Part shown: positions 35,451 through 44,989 of the stretch, piece after piece
Numbering within the stretch: position 1 is the first letter of the stretch
Layout: each line of letters begins with the position of its first letter
From: Gammaproteobacteria bacterium
Lineage (GTDB): Bacteria; Pseudomonadota; Gammaproteobacteria; Competibacterales; Competibacteraceae
Assembly (NCBI GenBank): GCA_020846135.1
Contig: JADLEK010000051.1
Location: forward strand, 1 to 62,701
Direction: 5' to 3'
DNA length: 62,701 nucleotides
Position numbers and translations under genes: made by a program
The notes under the pieces: generated by a model
Told to the model about the DNA's origin: nothing
Seen by the model: the letters and a program-made list of their open reading frames with translations, nothing else
The model's database searches: none

Positions 35451-36494
35451 TCAGGGCTGGTCGCCGCGATCCAGGGTGAAGCGGCTGACGGTGCCGCGGC
35501 GGGGAACATAGACCGTGGTATCGACCAGCCGGTCATCAAAGATGATCCGGGCGGCAGGGGCGTTGCCCAGCGTGACCTTGAACGGCGTCGCCCCGGACAG
35601 GGTGCGGGCGGTGTTGGCGCGCATCATGCCGCTGGCCAGGATGTTGCCTTGGGCGTCTTTCACTTCGACCCAGCAATCATTGCTGAATTCGAGCAACAGC
35701 TTGGCGCCGGCCTCGCTGTCCGGGGAGGTGTTATTGACAGACAGCGTAGGCGCAGCCGGCGCAGTGCCTACCCCTGACACTGCCAGAATCGGCGCAGGCT
35801 CCGGGGTGGAGACCGGCGGCTGCCACACTGCAATGGCTGGAGCCAGATCAGGATCGGGAAGGGAAGGAGAGGGCGCGGGTTCAGCCGCGGGCGGCGCTTG
35901 GTTTGGCGTCAGCGGTTCGCTGCTCGCTTCACTCGGTTGGGTCTGAAAAGGATACTGCACTTGCGACGCAGCGGTGGTCGGTGCAGCCATGGTCTGGCTG
36001 CTGTTCTGCGGCTTGCCCGTCCACAGCGCCGTCAGCCGGCTGGGATTCAAGTCGTCCAGATGCTCTACCGCCGCCCAGCCAATCCCGCCCAGGACCAGCA
36101 GGTAGAGCAGGCCACGCAAATCCCGCACCCGGGTCTGGCGCTGGATCGGCAACACCACTTTCAGCGTTGGCGCCTGGGTGTCATTGAGCTGCTGGCGATA
36201 ACGATCCAGCACCTCGGTTTCGGGCAACTCCAGCAATTGGGCGTAACGGCTCAGGTAGCCGCGCACGAACACCGACGCCCCCAGTCGAGCAAAATCATCC
36301 GCTTCGATCGCCTGGATGATGGTGGGATTCAGGCGCAGTTGTCGGGCAACCTCGCGGAGTTCGAGGCCATTGCTAGCGCGAACCTCAGCCAACCAGGCGC
36401 CCAAGGATTCCGGATAAGCGCCAATGACTCCGGGCGGTGGGGTGAAAGCAGCAGTGATAGGTGTGGTGTGCATACTCATTCCGGTTACTCTCAT
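35451..36494 (-). CDS. rodZ: RodZ-like cytoskeletal/HTH membrane protein
   Basis: 347 residues. The N-terminal HTH (LGAWLAEVRASNGLELREVA, then LRLNPTIIQAIEADDFARLG and VRGYLSRYAQLLEL) is the RodZ-type domain that binds MreB. One membrane helix (LRGLLYLLVLGGIGWAAVEH) is followed by a Pro/Ala/Ser-rich periplasmic linker and a C-terminal DUF4115 domain (FSNDCWVEVKDAQGNILASG). ATG 36494 overlaps the pilW stop; ATGs at 36479 and 36473 are alternatives. It maintains rod shape. Confidence 0.92.
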   Translation of the reverse strand: MRVTGMSMHTTPITAAFTPPPGVIGAYPESLGAWLAEVRASNGLELREVARQLRLNPTIIQAIEADDFARLGASVFVRGYLSRYAQLLELPETEVLDRYRQQLNDTQAPTLKVVLPIQRQTRVRDLRGLLYLLVLGGIGWAAVEHLDDLNPSRLTALWTGKPQNSSQTMAAPTTAASQVQYPFQTQPSEASSEPLTPNQAPPAAEPAPSPSLPDPDLAPAIAVWQPPVSTPEPAPILAVSGVGTAPAAPTLSVNNTSPDSEAGAKLLLEFSNDCWVEVKDAQGNILASGMMRANTARTLSGATPFKVTLGNAPAARIIFDDRLVDTTVYVPRRGTVSRFTLDRGDQP

Positions 36495-37249
36495 TCCGGT
36501 TTATTCAGGCGGCGAGTTTCGTCGGTATTAGGAAATTGGGATCGGAGCAACCTGGCGTATTCCTGACGCAATTGCGGGTCGCCGTCCGGGGCGCTTTCAA
36601 TCAGGACGCCCAGCGCCAGGCTTTGCGCGGTGGGCCGGGTCTGGGCGTGATAGCGTTGTAGAAAAGCACGGGCCGACAAGGTGTTGTTCTGGTTCTGGCT
36701 GATCTGGGCCAGTTCGTACAGGGCGGCGGTATTGCCGGAATTACTCTCCAGCGCCTTGCGCAACCAGGTCTCAGCCTGAGCGGGATCATTGCGCTGGCGG
36801 GCGCACAAGGCCAGCCCCACATAAGCGTCAGCGGCAGTCGCGCCGGCACTGGCCGGATCCGTGGCGATTTTCTGAAATTCAGCTTCGCCCTCGGGAATGC
36901 GGGCCGGTTGGCGATTGCACAGGAACCGGGCGTAATTGATTTTGGCCAGGGCGTAGTCAGATTTGAGTTCAATCGCCCGCTTATAGTGGGTTTCGGCGGA
37001 ACTGTATTCGCGGATTTCCTCATAAAGAACGCCGATAGCATTATGCGCTTCGGGGTTTTCATCATTAAATTGCAACGATTTGAGCAACTTTTCGGTGGCA
37101 ACCTGGAGATGGCCGGACTGCATATAGCCAATGCCCAGCTTGAAATTGGCCTCGGCAGCGCTTCTCTTCATTTCCTGTTCCTGGGTATTGGCGCAGGCCG
37201 CCAGCCACAGCATCAGGGAACACAGGGACAGGATCGAAACTGGCCGCAT
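36491..37249 (-). CDS. pilW: Type IV pilus stability lipoprotein PilW/PilF
   Basis: 252 residues. The lipobox is LWLAACAN. Six TPR-like units follow: KLGIGYMQSGHLQVATEKLL, HNAIGVLYEEIREYSSAETH, YALAKINYARFLCNRQ, and others. PilW/PilF is the pilotin that assembles the PilQ secretin in the outer membrane. The start overlaps the rlmN stop (TGATG). Other pilus genes are not in this window, as is usual at this locus. Confidence 0.9.
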   Translation of the reverse strand: MRPVSILSLCSLMLWLAACANTQEQEMKRSAAEANFKLGIGYMQSGHLQVATEKLLKSLQFNDENPEAHNAIGVLYEEIREYSSAETHYKRAIELKSDYALAKINYARFLCNRQPARIPEGEAEFQKIATDPASAGATAADAYVGLALCARQRNDPAQAETWLRKALESNSGNTAALYELAQISQNQNNTLSARAFLQRYHAQTRPTAQSLALGVLIESAPDGDPQLRQEYARLLRSQFPNTDETRRLNKPE

Positions 37250-38403
37250 CAGCCGGCGCTCCCTGCGGCCAGTTGCAGTACCTGAACCGGGCGGCGACCC
37301 CGGGCCAGCACCTGGCCGGCGAGTTGTCCACAGGCGGCGGCAATGTCGTCGCCCCGGGTTTTGCGGATCACCGTGGTCAGGCCATGGTCGATGAGAATAG
37401 CCTGGAATCGGGCGATCACCACCGGGCTGGAACGACGATAGCGGGTATCGGGAAACGGGTTGAACGGAATCAGATTGACCTTGGACGGGATGCGCCGAAT
37501 CAGCCCGGCCAAGGCATGGGCGTGGGCATCGCTATCGTTCACTCCGTCCAGCAGCACATATTCCCAGGTAATCCGCCGATGCGGCTTGCCGGCGATGTAC
37601 GCCTGACAGGCCGCCAGCAGTTCAGCAATCGGGTATTTACGGTTCAGCGGCACCAGTTGATTCCGCAACGCATCGGTCGGGGCATGCAGCGACACCGCCA
37701 GACTGACTTCGGAGACTTCGCGCAACCGGTACAGCGCCGGCACGACCCCGGCGGTGCTGAGCGTGACCCGGCGCTTGGAAATACCAAAGGCCAGATCGTC
37801 CTGCATCAGGTCGGTGGCCTTGACCACATTGGCGAAGTTCAACAGCGGTTCACCCATCCCCATCAGCACGATATTGGTGATCCGGCGCTCACCGTTGCGG
37901 GCATCGCCCAGTGCCTGACTGGCCTGCCAGACCTGGCCGATGATTTCAGCAACGGTGAGGTTGCGGTTGAAGCCTTGCTGGGCAGTGGCGCAAAACGAGC
38001 AATCCAGCGGGCAGCCGATTTGCGAGGATACGCACAAGGTGCCGCGATCGGGTTCGGGGATAAATACGGTTTCGATGCTGTTGCCGCTGTCGAGCCGAAT
38101 CAGCCACTTGTGAGATCCATCCTGGGATGCCTGATCCAGAACGATTTCCGGCAGGCGGATTTCGGCACATTCCGCCAGCCGCTCGCGCAGCGCCTTGCTC
38201 AGATTGGTCATCGCGGCAAAGTCGGTGACCCGCTCGTGATAGATCCACTTCATGATCTGCACAGCGCGGAACGGCTTTTCGCCCAGTTCGGCGAAAAAAG
38301 CCTCCAGATCGCGGCGATCCAGATCGAGCAGATTAATTTTGCCGGCGGACGCAGTCACAGCGGGCGGGTTTCCCTTGGACAGGCTTAGAGGGTACTCGGG
38401 CAC
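37249..38403 (-). CDS. rlmN: Dual-specificity 23S rRNA/tRNA adenine-C2 methyltransferase RlmN
   Basis: 384 residues. It methylates A2503 of 23S rRNA and A37 of several tRNAs. The radical SAM motif is CPLDCSFC, preceded by [10 protein letters not shown]; also present are [29 protein letters not shown] and the catalytic Cys in [10 protein letters not shown] near the C-terminus. GTG 38403 is inside the end of ndk; GTG 38358 would begin nearer the conserved GKINLLDLD and may be correct. Confidence 0.95.
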   Translation of the reverse strand: MPEYPLSLSKGNPPAVTASAGKINLLDLDRRDLEAFFAELGEKPFRAVQIMKWIYHERVTDFAAMTNLSKALRERLAECAEIRLPEIVLDQASQDGSHKWLIRLDSGNSIETVFIPEPDRGTLCVSSQIGCPLDCSFCATAQQGFNRNLTVAEIIGQVWQASQALGDARNGERRITNIVLMGMGEPLLNFANVVKATDLMQDDLAFGISKRRVTLSTAGVVPALYRLREVSEVSLAVSLHAPTDALRNQLVPLNRKYPIAELLAACQAYIAGKPHRRITWEYVLLDGVNDSDAHAHALAGLIRRIPSKVNLIPFNPFPDTRYRRSSPVVIARFQAILIDHGLTTVIRKTRGDDIAAACGQLAGQVLARGRRPVQVLQLAAGSAG

Positions 38404-38816
38404 AGGCCATCCTGGCCGAAGAAGAAGGCGATTTCGACCGCGGCGGTCTCCGGAGCATCGGAACCGTGGACCGCATTGCGGGTAATGCTTTCGGCGAATT
38501 CGGCGCGGAGGGTACCGGACGCGGCTTTTTTGGGATCGGTTGCGCCCATGATTTCACGATTCATGGCAATCGCGTCATCGCCTTCCAGCACCTGCACCAT
38601 GACCGGACCCGAGGTCATGTAGGCGACCAGTTCCGGATAAAAGGGCCGCTCGCGGTGGATTTCGTAGAACTGCTCAGCCTGGGCGCGGCTCAGGTGCAGC
38701 ATCCGGGCGGCAATGATCCGCAGGCCCCGGCTTTCAAAACGGCTGTAAATTTTGCCGATGACGTTTTGCGCGACGGCATCGGGTTTAATAATGGACAGAG
38801 TGCGTTCCACGGCCAT
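38385..38816 (-). CDS. ndk: Nucleoside diphosphate kinase
   Basis: 143 residues from ATG 38816 (TTGGAGT upstream). It balances NTP/dNTP pools. The sequence starts [20 protein letters not shown] and contains the active-site His in [20 protein letters not shown]. The length is that of the E. coli enzyme. It overlaps the proposed rlmN start. A plausible but unverified promoter lies in the 96-base gap after hisG. Confidence 0.97.
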   Translation of the reverse strand: MAVERTLSIIKPDAVAQNVIGKIYSRFESRGLRIIAARMLHLSRAQAEQFYEIHRERPFYPELVAYMTSGPVMVQVLEGDDAIAMNREIMGATDPKKAASGTLRAEFAESITRNAVHGSDAPETAAVEIAFFFGQDGLCPSTL

Positions 38817-38912
38817 GCAAGACTCCAAGTGAGAATGGGGTTGGTCTGCGAATGATAGGCTAGACCGGTTAAAGTTTAGCGGCATTCTAACCATACCGGC
38901 AACGAAGCGCAG

Positions 38913-39785
38913 TCAGACCATCTTTTTGAGTTCGTATTCGAGAATGCCTTGAGCGCCGGCAGCGATGAGTCGGGGCAGCAAATCCCGCACCTGTTCGTTA
39001 TCGACTACGGTTTCCAGCGCCAGCCAGTCGCGATCATACAAAGGACTGACGGTGGGCGCGTGCAGGCTGGGCAGCAGTTGCACGACCTCGTCGAGGCGCG
39101 CCGTCGGCACGTTCATTTTCAACGCGACCTTGTGGCGGGCGGCCAGCGCGGCGCGGGTCAGCAACGCGATCTGCTCGATCTTGGCCTTTTTCCACGGATC
39201 GGCCAGCGCGGCGGGATTGGCGATCAGGCGGGTAGTGGTGTGCAGCAGGTCGCACACAATCCGCAGACCGTGGGCGCGAATGGTGCTGCCGGTCTCGGTG
39301 ATTTCTACTGCCGCATCGACCAGACCCTCGACGACTTTGGCTTCGGTCGCGCCCCAGGAAAATTCCACCGTCGCGGTAATCCCGCGTTCGTCCAGATAGC
39401 GCTGGGTGAAACCGACCAGTTCGGTCGCGATGCGCTTGCCGGCCAGGTCTTCCACGGTACGGATCGGGGAGTCGCCGTTCACGATCAACACCCAGCGGGC
39501 CGGCTGATCCGAGCTTTTCGAGTAGCTCAGTTCAGCGATTTCGACCACGTCGGCGGCGGTTTCCAGAATCCAGTCCCGCCCGGTCAACCCGGCGTCGAGC
39601 GTGCCGTTGGCGACGTAGGGAGCCATTTCCTGAGAACGCACCAGGGCACAGCGCATTTCCGGGTCATTGATGGTCGGGAAGTAGTTGCGACTGTGGGCGC
39701 TGATGGTCCAGCCGGCCTGGCCGAACAGGGCGATGGTGGCAGCTTCCAGGCTGCCTTTGGGAATGCCAAGTTTAAGTTGCCGCAT
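38913..39785 (-). CDS. hisG: ATP phosphoribosyltransferase, long form
   Basis: 290 residues. It makes phosphoribosyl-ATP, the first step of histidine synthesis. Motifs: LKLGIPKGSLEAATIALFGQ, DAGLTGRDWILE, GKRIATELVGFTQRYL and the EITETGSTIRAHGLRI loop. The final 80 residues, starting after WKKAKIEQIALL, form the regulatory ACT-like domain of the long form, so HisZ is not required. The rest of the his genes are not nearby. Confidence 0.95.
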   Translation of the reverse strand: MRQLKLGIPKGSLEAATIALFGQAGWTISAHSRNYFPTINDPEMRCALVRSQEMAPYVANGTLDAGLTGRDWILETAADVVEIAELSYSKSSDQPARWVLIVNGDSPIRTVEDLAGKRIATELVGFTQRYLDERGITATVEFSWGATEAKVVEGLVDAAVEITETGSTIRAHGLRIVCDLLHTTTRLIANPAALADPWKKAKIEQIALLTRAALAARHKVALKMNVPTARLDEVVQLLPSLHAPTVSPLYDRDWLALETVVDNEQVRDLLPRLIAAGAQGILEYELKKMV

Positions 39786-39845
39786 GAGGTAACCGATCCG
39801 AAACAGGGTAGGGGGAGAGAGGGTAGGCGTTGCGCAGGAATTGGG

Positions 39846-41921
39846 CTACGGCAACAGCCCGGCATTGGCCGGCGGTCGGCTCCAGAACAGGGCGTGCAAT
39901 CGCAGCAGGGTTTCCGGATCGGCGATCAGATCGCGGCGTTGCGCCGGACTCAGGCTGTCCGGCCCCTCCTCTTCAAGCTGGTGAATCAGCCCTTCCAGAT
40001 AATGCTGACGGCGTTTGCCCGGCGGTTCGCGTTCCGGCAACAGCGACCGATGCAGCGCATTGACGTAAGGATCGGTCAGCGCTTGGATGAACCGGTTGAC
40101 TGGAGTTCCCTGCAACGCTGGCAACACCGGTTCACTTTCCTGCAGGTTTTCGTCGAGATAGCGCAACACCGCCGGCGGCTCGCTTTCCTCCGGGGTCAGA
40201 AACAGGCCGAGTTGCCGCGACTGGCGACCCAGAGCCATGCTGCTAGACAGGATTGAGACCGGGATCGCCAGCATCAAACCGAGCAGCACCGGGGTAAACC
40301 ACCAGAAGAACGCCGGCACATAAATGTAGCTCAGGACCCCGGCGATGACGCCGAGCAGAGTCTGAAACCCATGGGTCAGGGCGGCTTCGCGGAAGCTGGT
40401 CATGTGATCGCCGCGCTGTTGCGGTGGCCAACCCACGGCCCGGCGCATCAGGATCGCTACGACAAACTTGGTCTGGAACAGCATCAGCACCGGCGCGGTC
40501 AGCACTGAAAACGCGGTTTCCAACGCTACGCTCAGGCTGGCCCCAACCAGTCCTCCGTAAGCCCGCAACAACCGGCCATCCTTGAGCAGCAGTAACAAGG
40601 CCAGCAGTTTGGGCAGAAACAGCATGGTCAGGGTGACCAGCAGCACGGTGGTCATTTCGACCGCAAACGACACCGGCCAGACCGGAATCCAGTTTTCCCC
40701 AAAGAAATAAACCTGGCGGTGCTGCGCCTGGATGAAGGCTTCAACCCCGGTGGCGATCAGGAACAGCAACCACAGTGGCGAAGCGGCGTAGGACATGACG
40801 CCCATCAGGAAATGCAGCCGGCTCAGGGCGTTGAACCCGTGGGAAAAGGCCAGCCGCAAGTGCTGAAGATTGCCCTGGCACCAGCGCCGATCCCGCTTGG
40901 CGTAGTCGATCAGGGTCGGCGGAATTTCCTCGTAACTCCCTTCCAGGTCATAGGCCAGCCACACTTCCCAGCCGGCCCGTCGCAGCAGCGCCGCCTCGAC
41001 GAAATCATGGCTAAGAATGTCGCCGCCGAACGGCTCGCGTCCGGGCAGTTTTGGCAAACCGCAATGATCCAGAAATGGCTGGATGCGGATGATGGCGTTA
41101 TGGCCCCAGTAATTGCTCTCGCCCAGTTGCCAGTAATTCAGGCCGGCGGTGAACATCCGCCCGTAGATGCTGCTGGCGAATTGCAGGATGCGGGCGAACA
41201 GCGACTCGCGGTTGACCGGGATCGGCGGGGTCTGGATCAGCGCGACCTTGGGATGCAGTTCCATGAGCCGCACCATCTCGACCAGGGTGGCGCCCTGCAT
41301 CAAGCTGTCGGCGTCCAGCACGATCATGTAGCGGTAATGACCGCCCCAGCGGGTGCAGAAGTCTTCCAGATTGCCGCTCTTGCGGCTGGTGTTCTCCGGG
41401 CGGTTGCGATAGAAAATCCGGCCCTTGCCGTCCAGCGCCCGCACCATGTCCTGCCAGCGCAGTTCTTCCTCGACCCAGACTTCCGGATCGCGGGTGTCGC
41501 TGAGGATGAAGAAATCGAAGCCGTCCAGTTGACCGGTATCGGCCAGTGACTGGTGAATGGCCCGCAGTCCGGCGAATACCCGTTCCGAATCCTCGTTGTA
41601 GATCGGCATCAGGATCGCGGTGCGCGGCAGCGGCGCAGTGGGATCGGGCGGAGTCCCCGGCTGGCGGGAAATCGCCCAGCGGTCACGGCCCAGCAGGATC
41701 GCGATAAAGCCCATGAACGCAGTCCAGAACGACACGCAGATCCAGGAAAACAGGATCGCGTACAGCAGCAGCAGCAAAAACTCCATCGGACTCAGGCCGT
41801 TGCTATGAAAGGCGCTGGCCATCAGCCCCAGCGCGATCAGCGTGGTCAGCGTCACCAGCAGGAAAAACACGGCTCGCCGCAGGGTATGCCCCAGGATCGG
41901 GGTTGGAACGGTTTGGGTCAT
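39846..41921 (-). CDS. opgH: Glucans biosynthesis glucosyltransferase H
   Basis: 691 residues, shorter than E. coli MdoH (about 847). It builds and exports the beta-1,2-glucan backbone of osmoregulated periplasmic glucans. Two N-terminal membrane helices precede a GT2 domain with AILMPIYNEDSERVFAGLRA, IVLDADSLMQGATLVEMVRL, GGDILSHDFVEAALLRRAGW and RRWCQGNLQHLRLA, then five or six membrane helices and a cytoplasmic tail. Most of the shortening is at the two ends. Confidence 0.93.
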   Translation of the reverse strand: MTQTVPTPILGHTLRRAVFFLLVTLTTLIALGLMASAFHSNGLSPMEFLLLLLYAILFSWICVSFWTAFMGFIAILLGRDRWAISRQPGTPPDPTAPLPRTAILMPIYNEDSERVFAGLRAIHQSLADTGQLDGFDFFILSDTRDPEVWVEEELRWQDMVRALDGKGRIFYRNRPENTSRKSGNLEDFCTRWGGHYRYMIVLDADSLMQGATLVEMVRLMELHPKVALIQTPPIPVNRESLFARILQFASSIYGRMFTAGLNYWQLGESNYWGHNAIIRIQPFLDHCGLPKLPGREPFGGDILSHDFVEAALLRRAGWEVWLAYDLEGSYEEIPPTLIDYAKRDRRWCQGNLQHLRLAFSHGFNALSRLHFLMGVMSYAASPLWLLFLIATGVEAFIQAQHRQVYFFGENWIPVWPVSFAVEMTTVLLVTLTMLFLPKLLALLLLLKDGRLLRAYGGLVGASLSVALETAFSVLTAPVLMLFQTKFVVAILMRRAVGWPPQQRGDHMTSFREAALTHGFQTLLGVIAGVLSYIYVPAFFWWFTPVLLGLMLAIPVSILSSSMALGRQSRQLGLFLTPEESEPPAVLRYLDENLQESEPVLPALQGTPVNRFIQALTDPYVNALHRSLLPEREPPGKRRQHYLEGLIHQLEEEGPDSLSPAQRRDLIADPETLLRLHALFWSRPPANAGLLP

Positions 41922-42044
41922 GGAGGGAGGTTGGAGGCTAAAGGCTAAAGTTTAAAGGTTGAACATTAGGTTGATTGGGGGCTGGATTCTGTTTCACGCC
42001 ATCCAACCGAGTCCTATGAATTTCTCGAATAATCGAATTAGGGG

Positions 42045-42527
42045 TCATCGCCGTAACCAGCCAAGTAGCGAAAACAGTTCGATCCGTTGCGCGGGCATAA
42101 CCCCTGGATACGGCTCTGGGGCCGGTTCAGCGATTGCGGAACGCAAGGTTTCCAGCGCGGTTTCCGCGACGCCGGGAGGCGCAAACAGCGCCGCCGGCCA
42201 GTCCGGAGCCGCACCACTCAACAGCGCCGCCCGCGCCGCCGCCAGATCCGGCGCTGAGCGGGGCAGTTCCAGCGCCCGCGCCAGCCAGTCGTCCAGCACT
42301 TCGCCCGCCGCGGCAATAGCGCGCGCCAAGGTGTCCAGGCCCGGAATCTCCGGCAATTCAGCCGCTCGCCGCAAGGCCTGCTCGCTCAGCGCCGCCGCCT
42401 GATCCGGGTCGCTGACGCCCATGGCCTGCCAGTAAGCCTGGAGCCGATGCTGCAAGTGTGTAATGGAGGACACAGCCGTCGGGTGGGGCAGATACGGTGC
42501 CGCCGCGCTTACTTTGCTGCGGTCCAC
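42045..42527 (-). CDS. Hypothetical protein between opgG and opgH
   Basis: 160 residues if GTG 42527, which overlaps the opgG stop by 19 bases, is the start; GTG 42473 is possible. It is Ala/Leu/Pro-rich with segments HLQHRLQAYWQAMGVSDPDQ, ALSEQALRRAAELPEIPGL and IAAAGEVLDDWLARALELPR, predicted all-helical, with no signal or membrane segment. No family is recognised. Position between two glucan genes suggests a role in that pathway but nothing in the sequence proves it. Confidence 0.6.
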   Translation of the reverse strand: MDRSKVSAAAPYLPHPTAVSSITHLQHRLQAYWQAMGVSDPDQAAALSEQALRRAAELPEIPGLDTLARAIAAAGEVLDDWLARALELPRSAPDLAAARAALLSGAAPDWPAALFAPPGVAETALETLRSAIAEPAPEPYPGVMPAQRIELFSLLGWLRR

Positions 42528-44077
42528 TGATAGCTCCAGGTTTCGGTTAGGACATGATCGCCCAGCTTAAGAAAGCAGCGTAAATCAACCGGATCGTCGT
42601 TTTTCGGCAACAGCTCGAACGAGACCCGCCAGCCGTTGGTGTAGGTGTTCCGGTGGGCTACGACGTTTTCCACCTGGCCGTTGGAAGCGCTAACTACCGC
42701 TTGCGCCGGCGCGTCCTCCGCCAACTTGGACAGAGCTTCGCCGCCAAAATCAATGACGAACCGCCGCCTTTCGGAATTTGGCTCGCCAGCGCCGCCCGCC
42801 CCAACCCGGCTAGACAAGGTCCGCCCGCCCGGCGACAGGCTGGGCTGTTCGAGGAAGAAGGACAATCGGTAGTTGTATTCCAGAGGTTGACCCGGCTCGA
42901 CCGGCTTTTCCGGAGTCCAGAAGGCGGCGATATTGTCATAACGCTCGGCATCGCTTGGAATTTCAATGAGCTGCACTGAACCTTTGCCCCAGTCGCCCTG
43001 CGGCTCAATCCAGACCCCCGGCCGGCGGTGATAATGCGCCTCGAGATCCTGGTAGTTGTCAAAAGCGCGGTCGCGCTGCAACAGCCCGAAACCACGTGGG
43101 TTATTGTCCTGGAAGGCACTGATTCGCAGCCGGGTCGGATTGTTTAACGGCCGCCAGATCCATTCGCCATTGCCGGTCGCCATCAGCAGGCCATCTGTGT
43201 CATGCACCTGCGGGCGGAAATCATCGAAAAACCGCTCGTTCATGGAGCCGTGATAGAACATGCTGGTCAGCGGCGCCAGGCCGATTTTCTGGACCTTGTC
43301 GCGGAAGAACAGGCTGGCCTTGACCTCCATCTGGGTCGCAACCCCCGGCTTGATCACGAAGCGGTAAGCGCCAGCCAGGCTTTGACTGTCGAGCAGCGCG
43401 TAGACCGTCAGTTCGGTCGCGTCCTTGGCCGGCTTTTCCAGCCAGAATTCGCGGAACCAGGGAAATTCCTCGGGTTTGGGCAGGCCGGTATCAACCGCCA
43501 AGCCCCGCGCCGACAGGCCATAGCCCTGATTCTGGCCGATGGCGCGGAAATAGCTGGCGCCCAAAAAGACTGCGACTTCGTCGTACTTACTGTCGGTATG
43601 CAGCGGGTACAGCACCTTGAACCCGGCGAAACCGAGGTCCTTGGGCAGGTTGTCGGGGATTTTGTTAGCGCCGTAATCGAACAGATCGTTAGCATATTCA
43701 ACCGGTTTGCCGCCGCCATCCGCGATGACGTTGATGGTCACCTGCCGATCGAACAGGAAACCCAGCGGGGCGAACTGGATTTCAAACGGCAGTCCGGCTT
43801 CCCGCCACAGGCTTTTGTCAGCCCGGAAGCGAATATCCCGGTACTGGTCGTAGTCCAGGTTCTTGAAAAAATCGGGCAAGCTGTTGCTGGGCGTCTGGAA
43901 CGGCTGGGTCGCCAACATTTCGGCGCGGCGGCGCACATCGGCGAAATTGAAGCGCTTGGGCGGCGGCGTCGCCGCCGGGGTGGCTTCAGGGGTAGTGGGC
44001 GCGCTCAGACTCGCCATTGGACTGGCGCAGACGATGCCCGCCAGCAGAACAACACTCAGCAACATTCGGCGTTTCAC
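42509..44077 (-). CDS. opgG: Periplasmic glucan biosynthesis protein OpgG
   Basis: 522 residues, starting GTG 44077 or ATG 44065. The signal peptide ends near SLSAPT. OpgG shapes osmoregulated periplasmic glucans in the periplasm. Features: FNFADVRRRAEMLATQPFQT, YDQYRDIRFRADKSLWREA, FLGASYFRAIGQNQGYGLSA, RGLAVDTG, EAHYHRRPGVWIEPQGDWG and a C-terminal immunoglobulin-like domain. It belongs to the MdoG/MdoD family; the Tat-dependent MdoD is less likely because no RR signal of that type is seen. Confidence 0.92.
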   Translation of the reverse strand: MKRRMLLSVVLLAGIVCASPMASLSAPTTPEATPAATPPPKRFNFADVRRRAEMLATQPFQTPSNSLPDFFKNLDYDQYRDIRFRADKSLWREAGLPFEIQFAPLGFLFDRQVTINVIADGGGKPVEYANDLFDYGANKIPDNLPKDLGFAGFKVLYPLHTDSKYDEVAVFLGASYFRAIGQNQGYGLSARGLAVDTGLPKPEEFPWFREFWLEKPAKDATELTVYALLDSQSLAGAYRFVIKPGVATQMEVKASLFFRDKVQKIGLAPLTSMFYHGSMNERFFDDFRPQVHDTDGLLMATGNGEWIWRPLNNPTRLRISAFQDNNPRGFGLLQRDRAFDNYQDLEAHYHRRPGVWIEPQGDWGKGSVQLIEIPSDAERYDNIAAFWTPEKPVEPGQPLEYNYRLSFFLEQPSLSPGGRTLSSRVGAGGAGEPNSERRRFVIDFGGEALSKLAEDAPAQAVVSASNGQVENVVAHRNTYTNGWRVSFELLPKNDDPVDLRCFLKLGDHVLTETWSYQWTAAK

Positions 44078-44219
44078 AGCGGTACGGCTCCGTTGACGAT
44101 TCGGTTCAGTAAGATTCAGTGGCGGAATTCAAGGGGCTTTGGGCAAGCACTCAGGCTTGGTATTGTATTGTGGTTTGGGTATTCCGACTATCCGCTTTCA
44201 GGATCAAACAGAATCGACT

Positions 44220-44972
44220 ATGACTCCCGCCCTCGCCATTATCGGCGGCACCGGCCTCGCCGCTCTGGACACTCTGACCATCATCCGCCGGGAAACCGTT
44301 TCTACGCCCTATGGCGAACCCTCCAGTCCGCTGCTCTACGGCCAGTGGGGCGAGCGCGTCGTGGTGTTTCTGGCCCGGCATGGCTTGCAGCATACCCTGC
44401 CGCCCCATCGGATTAACTATCGGGCCAATCTCTGGGCGCTGCATCGGATCGGGGTGAAACAGATCATTGCGGCGGCGGCGGTGGGGGGGATTCGCGCTGA
44501 TATGGAACCGGGAGCGCTGGCCTTCCCGGACCAGATCATCGATTACACTTGGGGCCGACCTTGCACCTTTTTCGAGGACAATCTCAGCCAGGTCACCCAT
44601 ATTGATTTCACTGAACCCTATTGCCCGGCATTGCGGCAATCGTTGATTGAAGCGGCCCGCGCCTTGAAGCTGAATGCCCGAGAGTCGTGTACTTATGCCG
44701 CGATGCAGGGGCCGCGGCTGGAAACTGCGGTGGAGATTCGCAAGCTGGAACGGGATGGTTGCGACATCGTCGGCATGACCGGGATGCCGGAAGCGGCGCT
44801 GGCGCGGGAACTGGGCTTGCGTTACGCCACCTGCGCGGTCGTCGCCAACTGGGCGGCGGGCAAGGCCGCCGGCGAAATCACGATGGCCGACATTGAGCGG
44901 AATCTGGCTGGCGGCATGGAACGGCTCAAGGCGCTACTGGCGCAGGTGATTCCGACGCTGGAATCGATCTAA
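44220..44972 (+). CDS. Methylthioinosine-type purine phosphorylase
   Basis: 250 residues from ATG 44220. The PNP/MTAP fold is shown by LAIIGGTGLAALD, ARHGLQHTLPPHRINYRANL, YAAMQGPRLETAVEIRKLER and VGMTGMPEAALARELGL. In human MTAP the purine-contacting residues are in an ATDYD segment; here the position reads VVANWAAG, with Asn as in enzymes that take 6-oxopurines. This points to 5'-methylthioinosine phosphorylase as described for Pseudomonas aeruginosa PA3004, rather than MTA phosphorylase. The exact substrate is inference. Confidence 0.88.
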   Translation: MTPALAIIGGTGLAALDTLTIIRRETVSTPYGEPSSPLLYGQWGERVVVFLARHGLQHTLPPHRINYRANLWALHRIGVKQIIAAAAVGGIRADMEPGALAFPDQIIDYTWGRPCTFFEDNLSQVTHIDFTEPYCPALRQSLIEAARALKLNARESCTYAAMQGPRLETAVEIRKLERDGCDIVGMTGMPEAALARELGLRYATCAVVANWAAGKAAGEITMADIERNLAGGMERLKALLAQVIPTLESI

Positions 44973-44989
44973 ATTTAACCCGCCTGAAT

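Noticed and set aside
33474..35777. 767-codon plus-strand frame opposite yfgM, hisS and rodZ
   Set aside because: It is antisense to three well-supported genes; long antisense frames are expected at this GC content.
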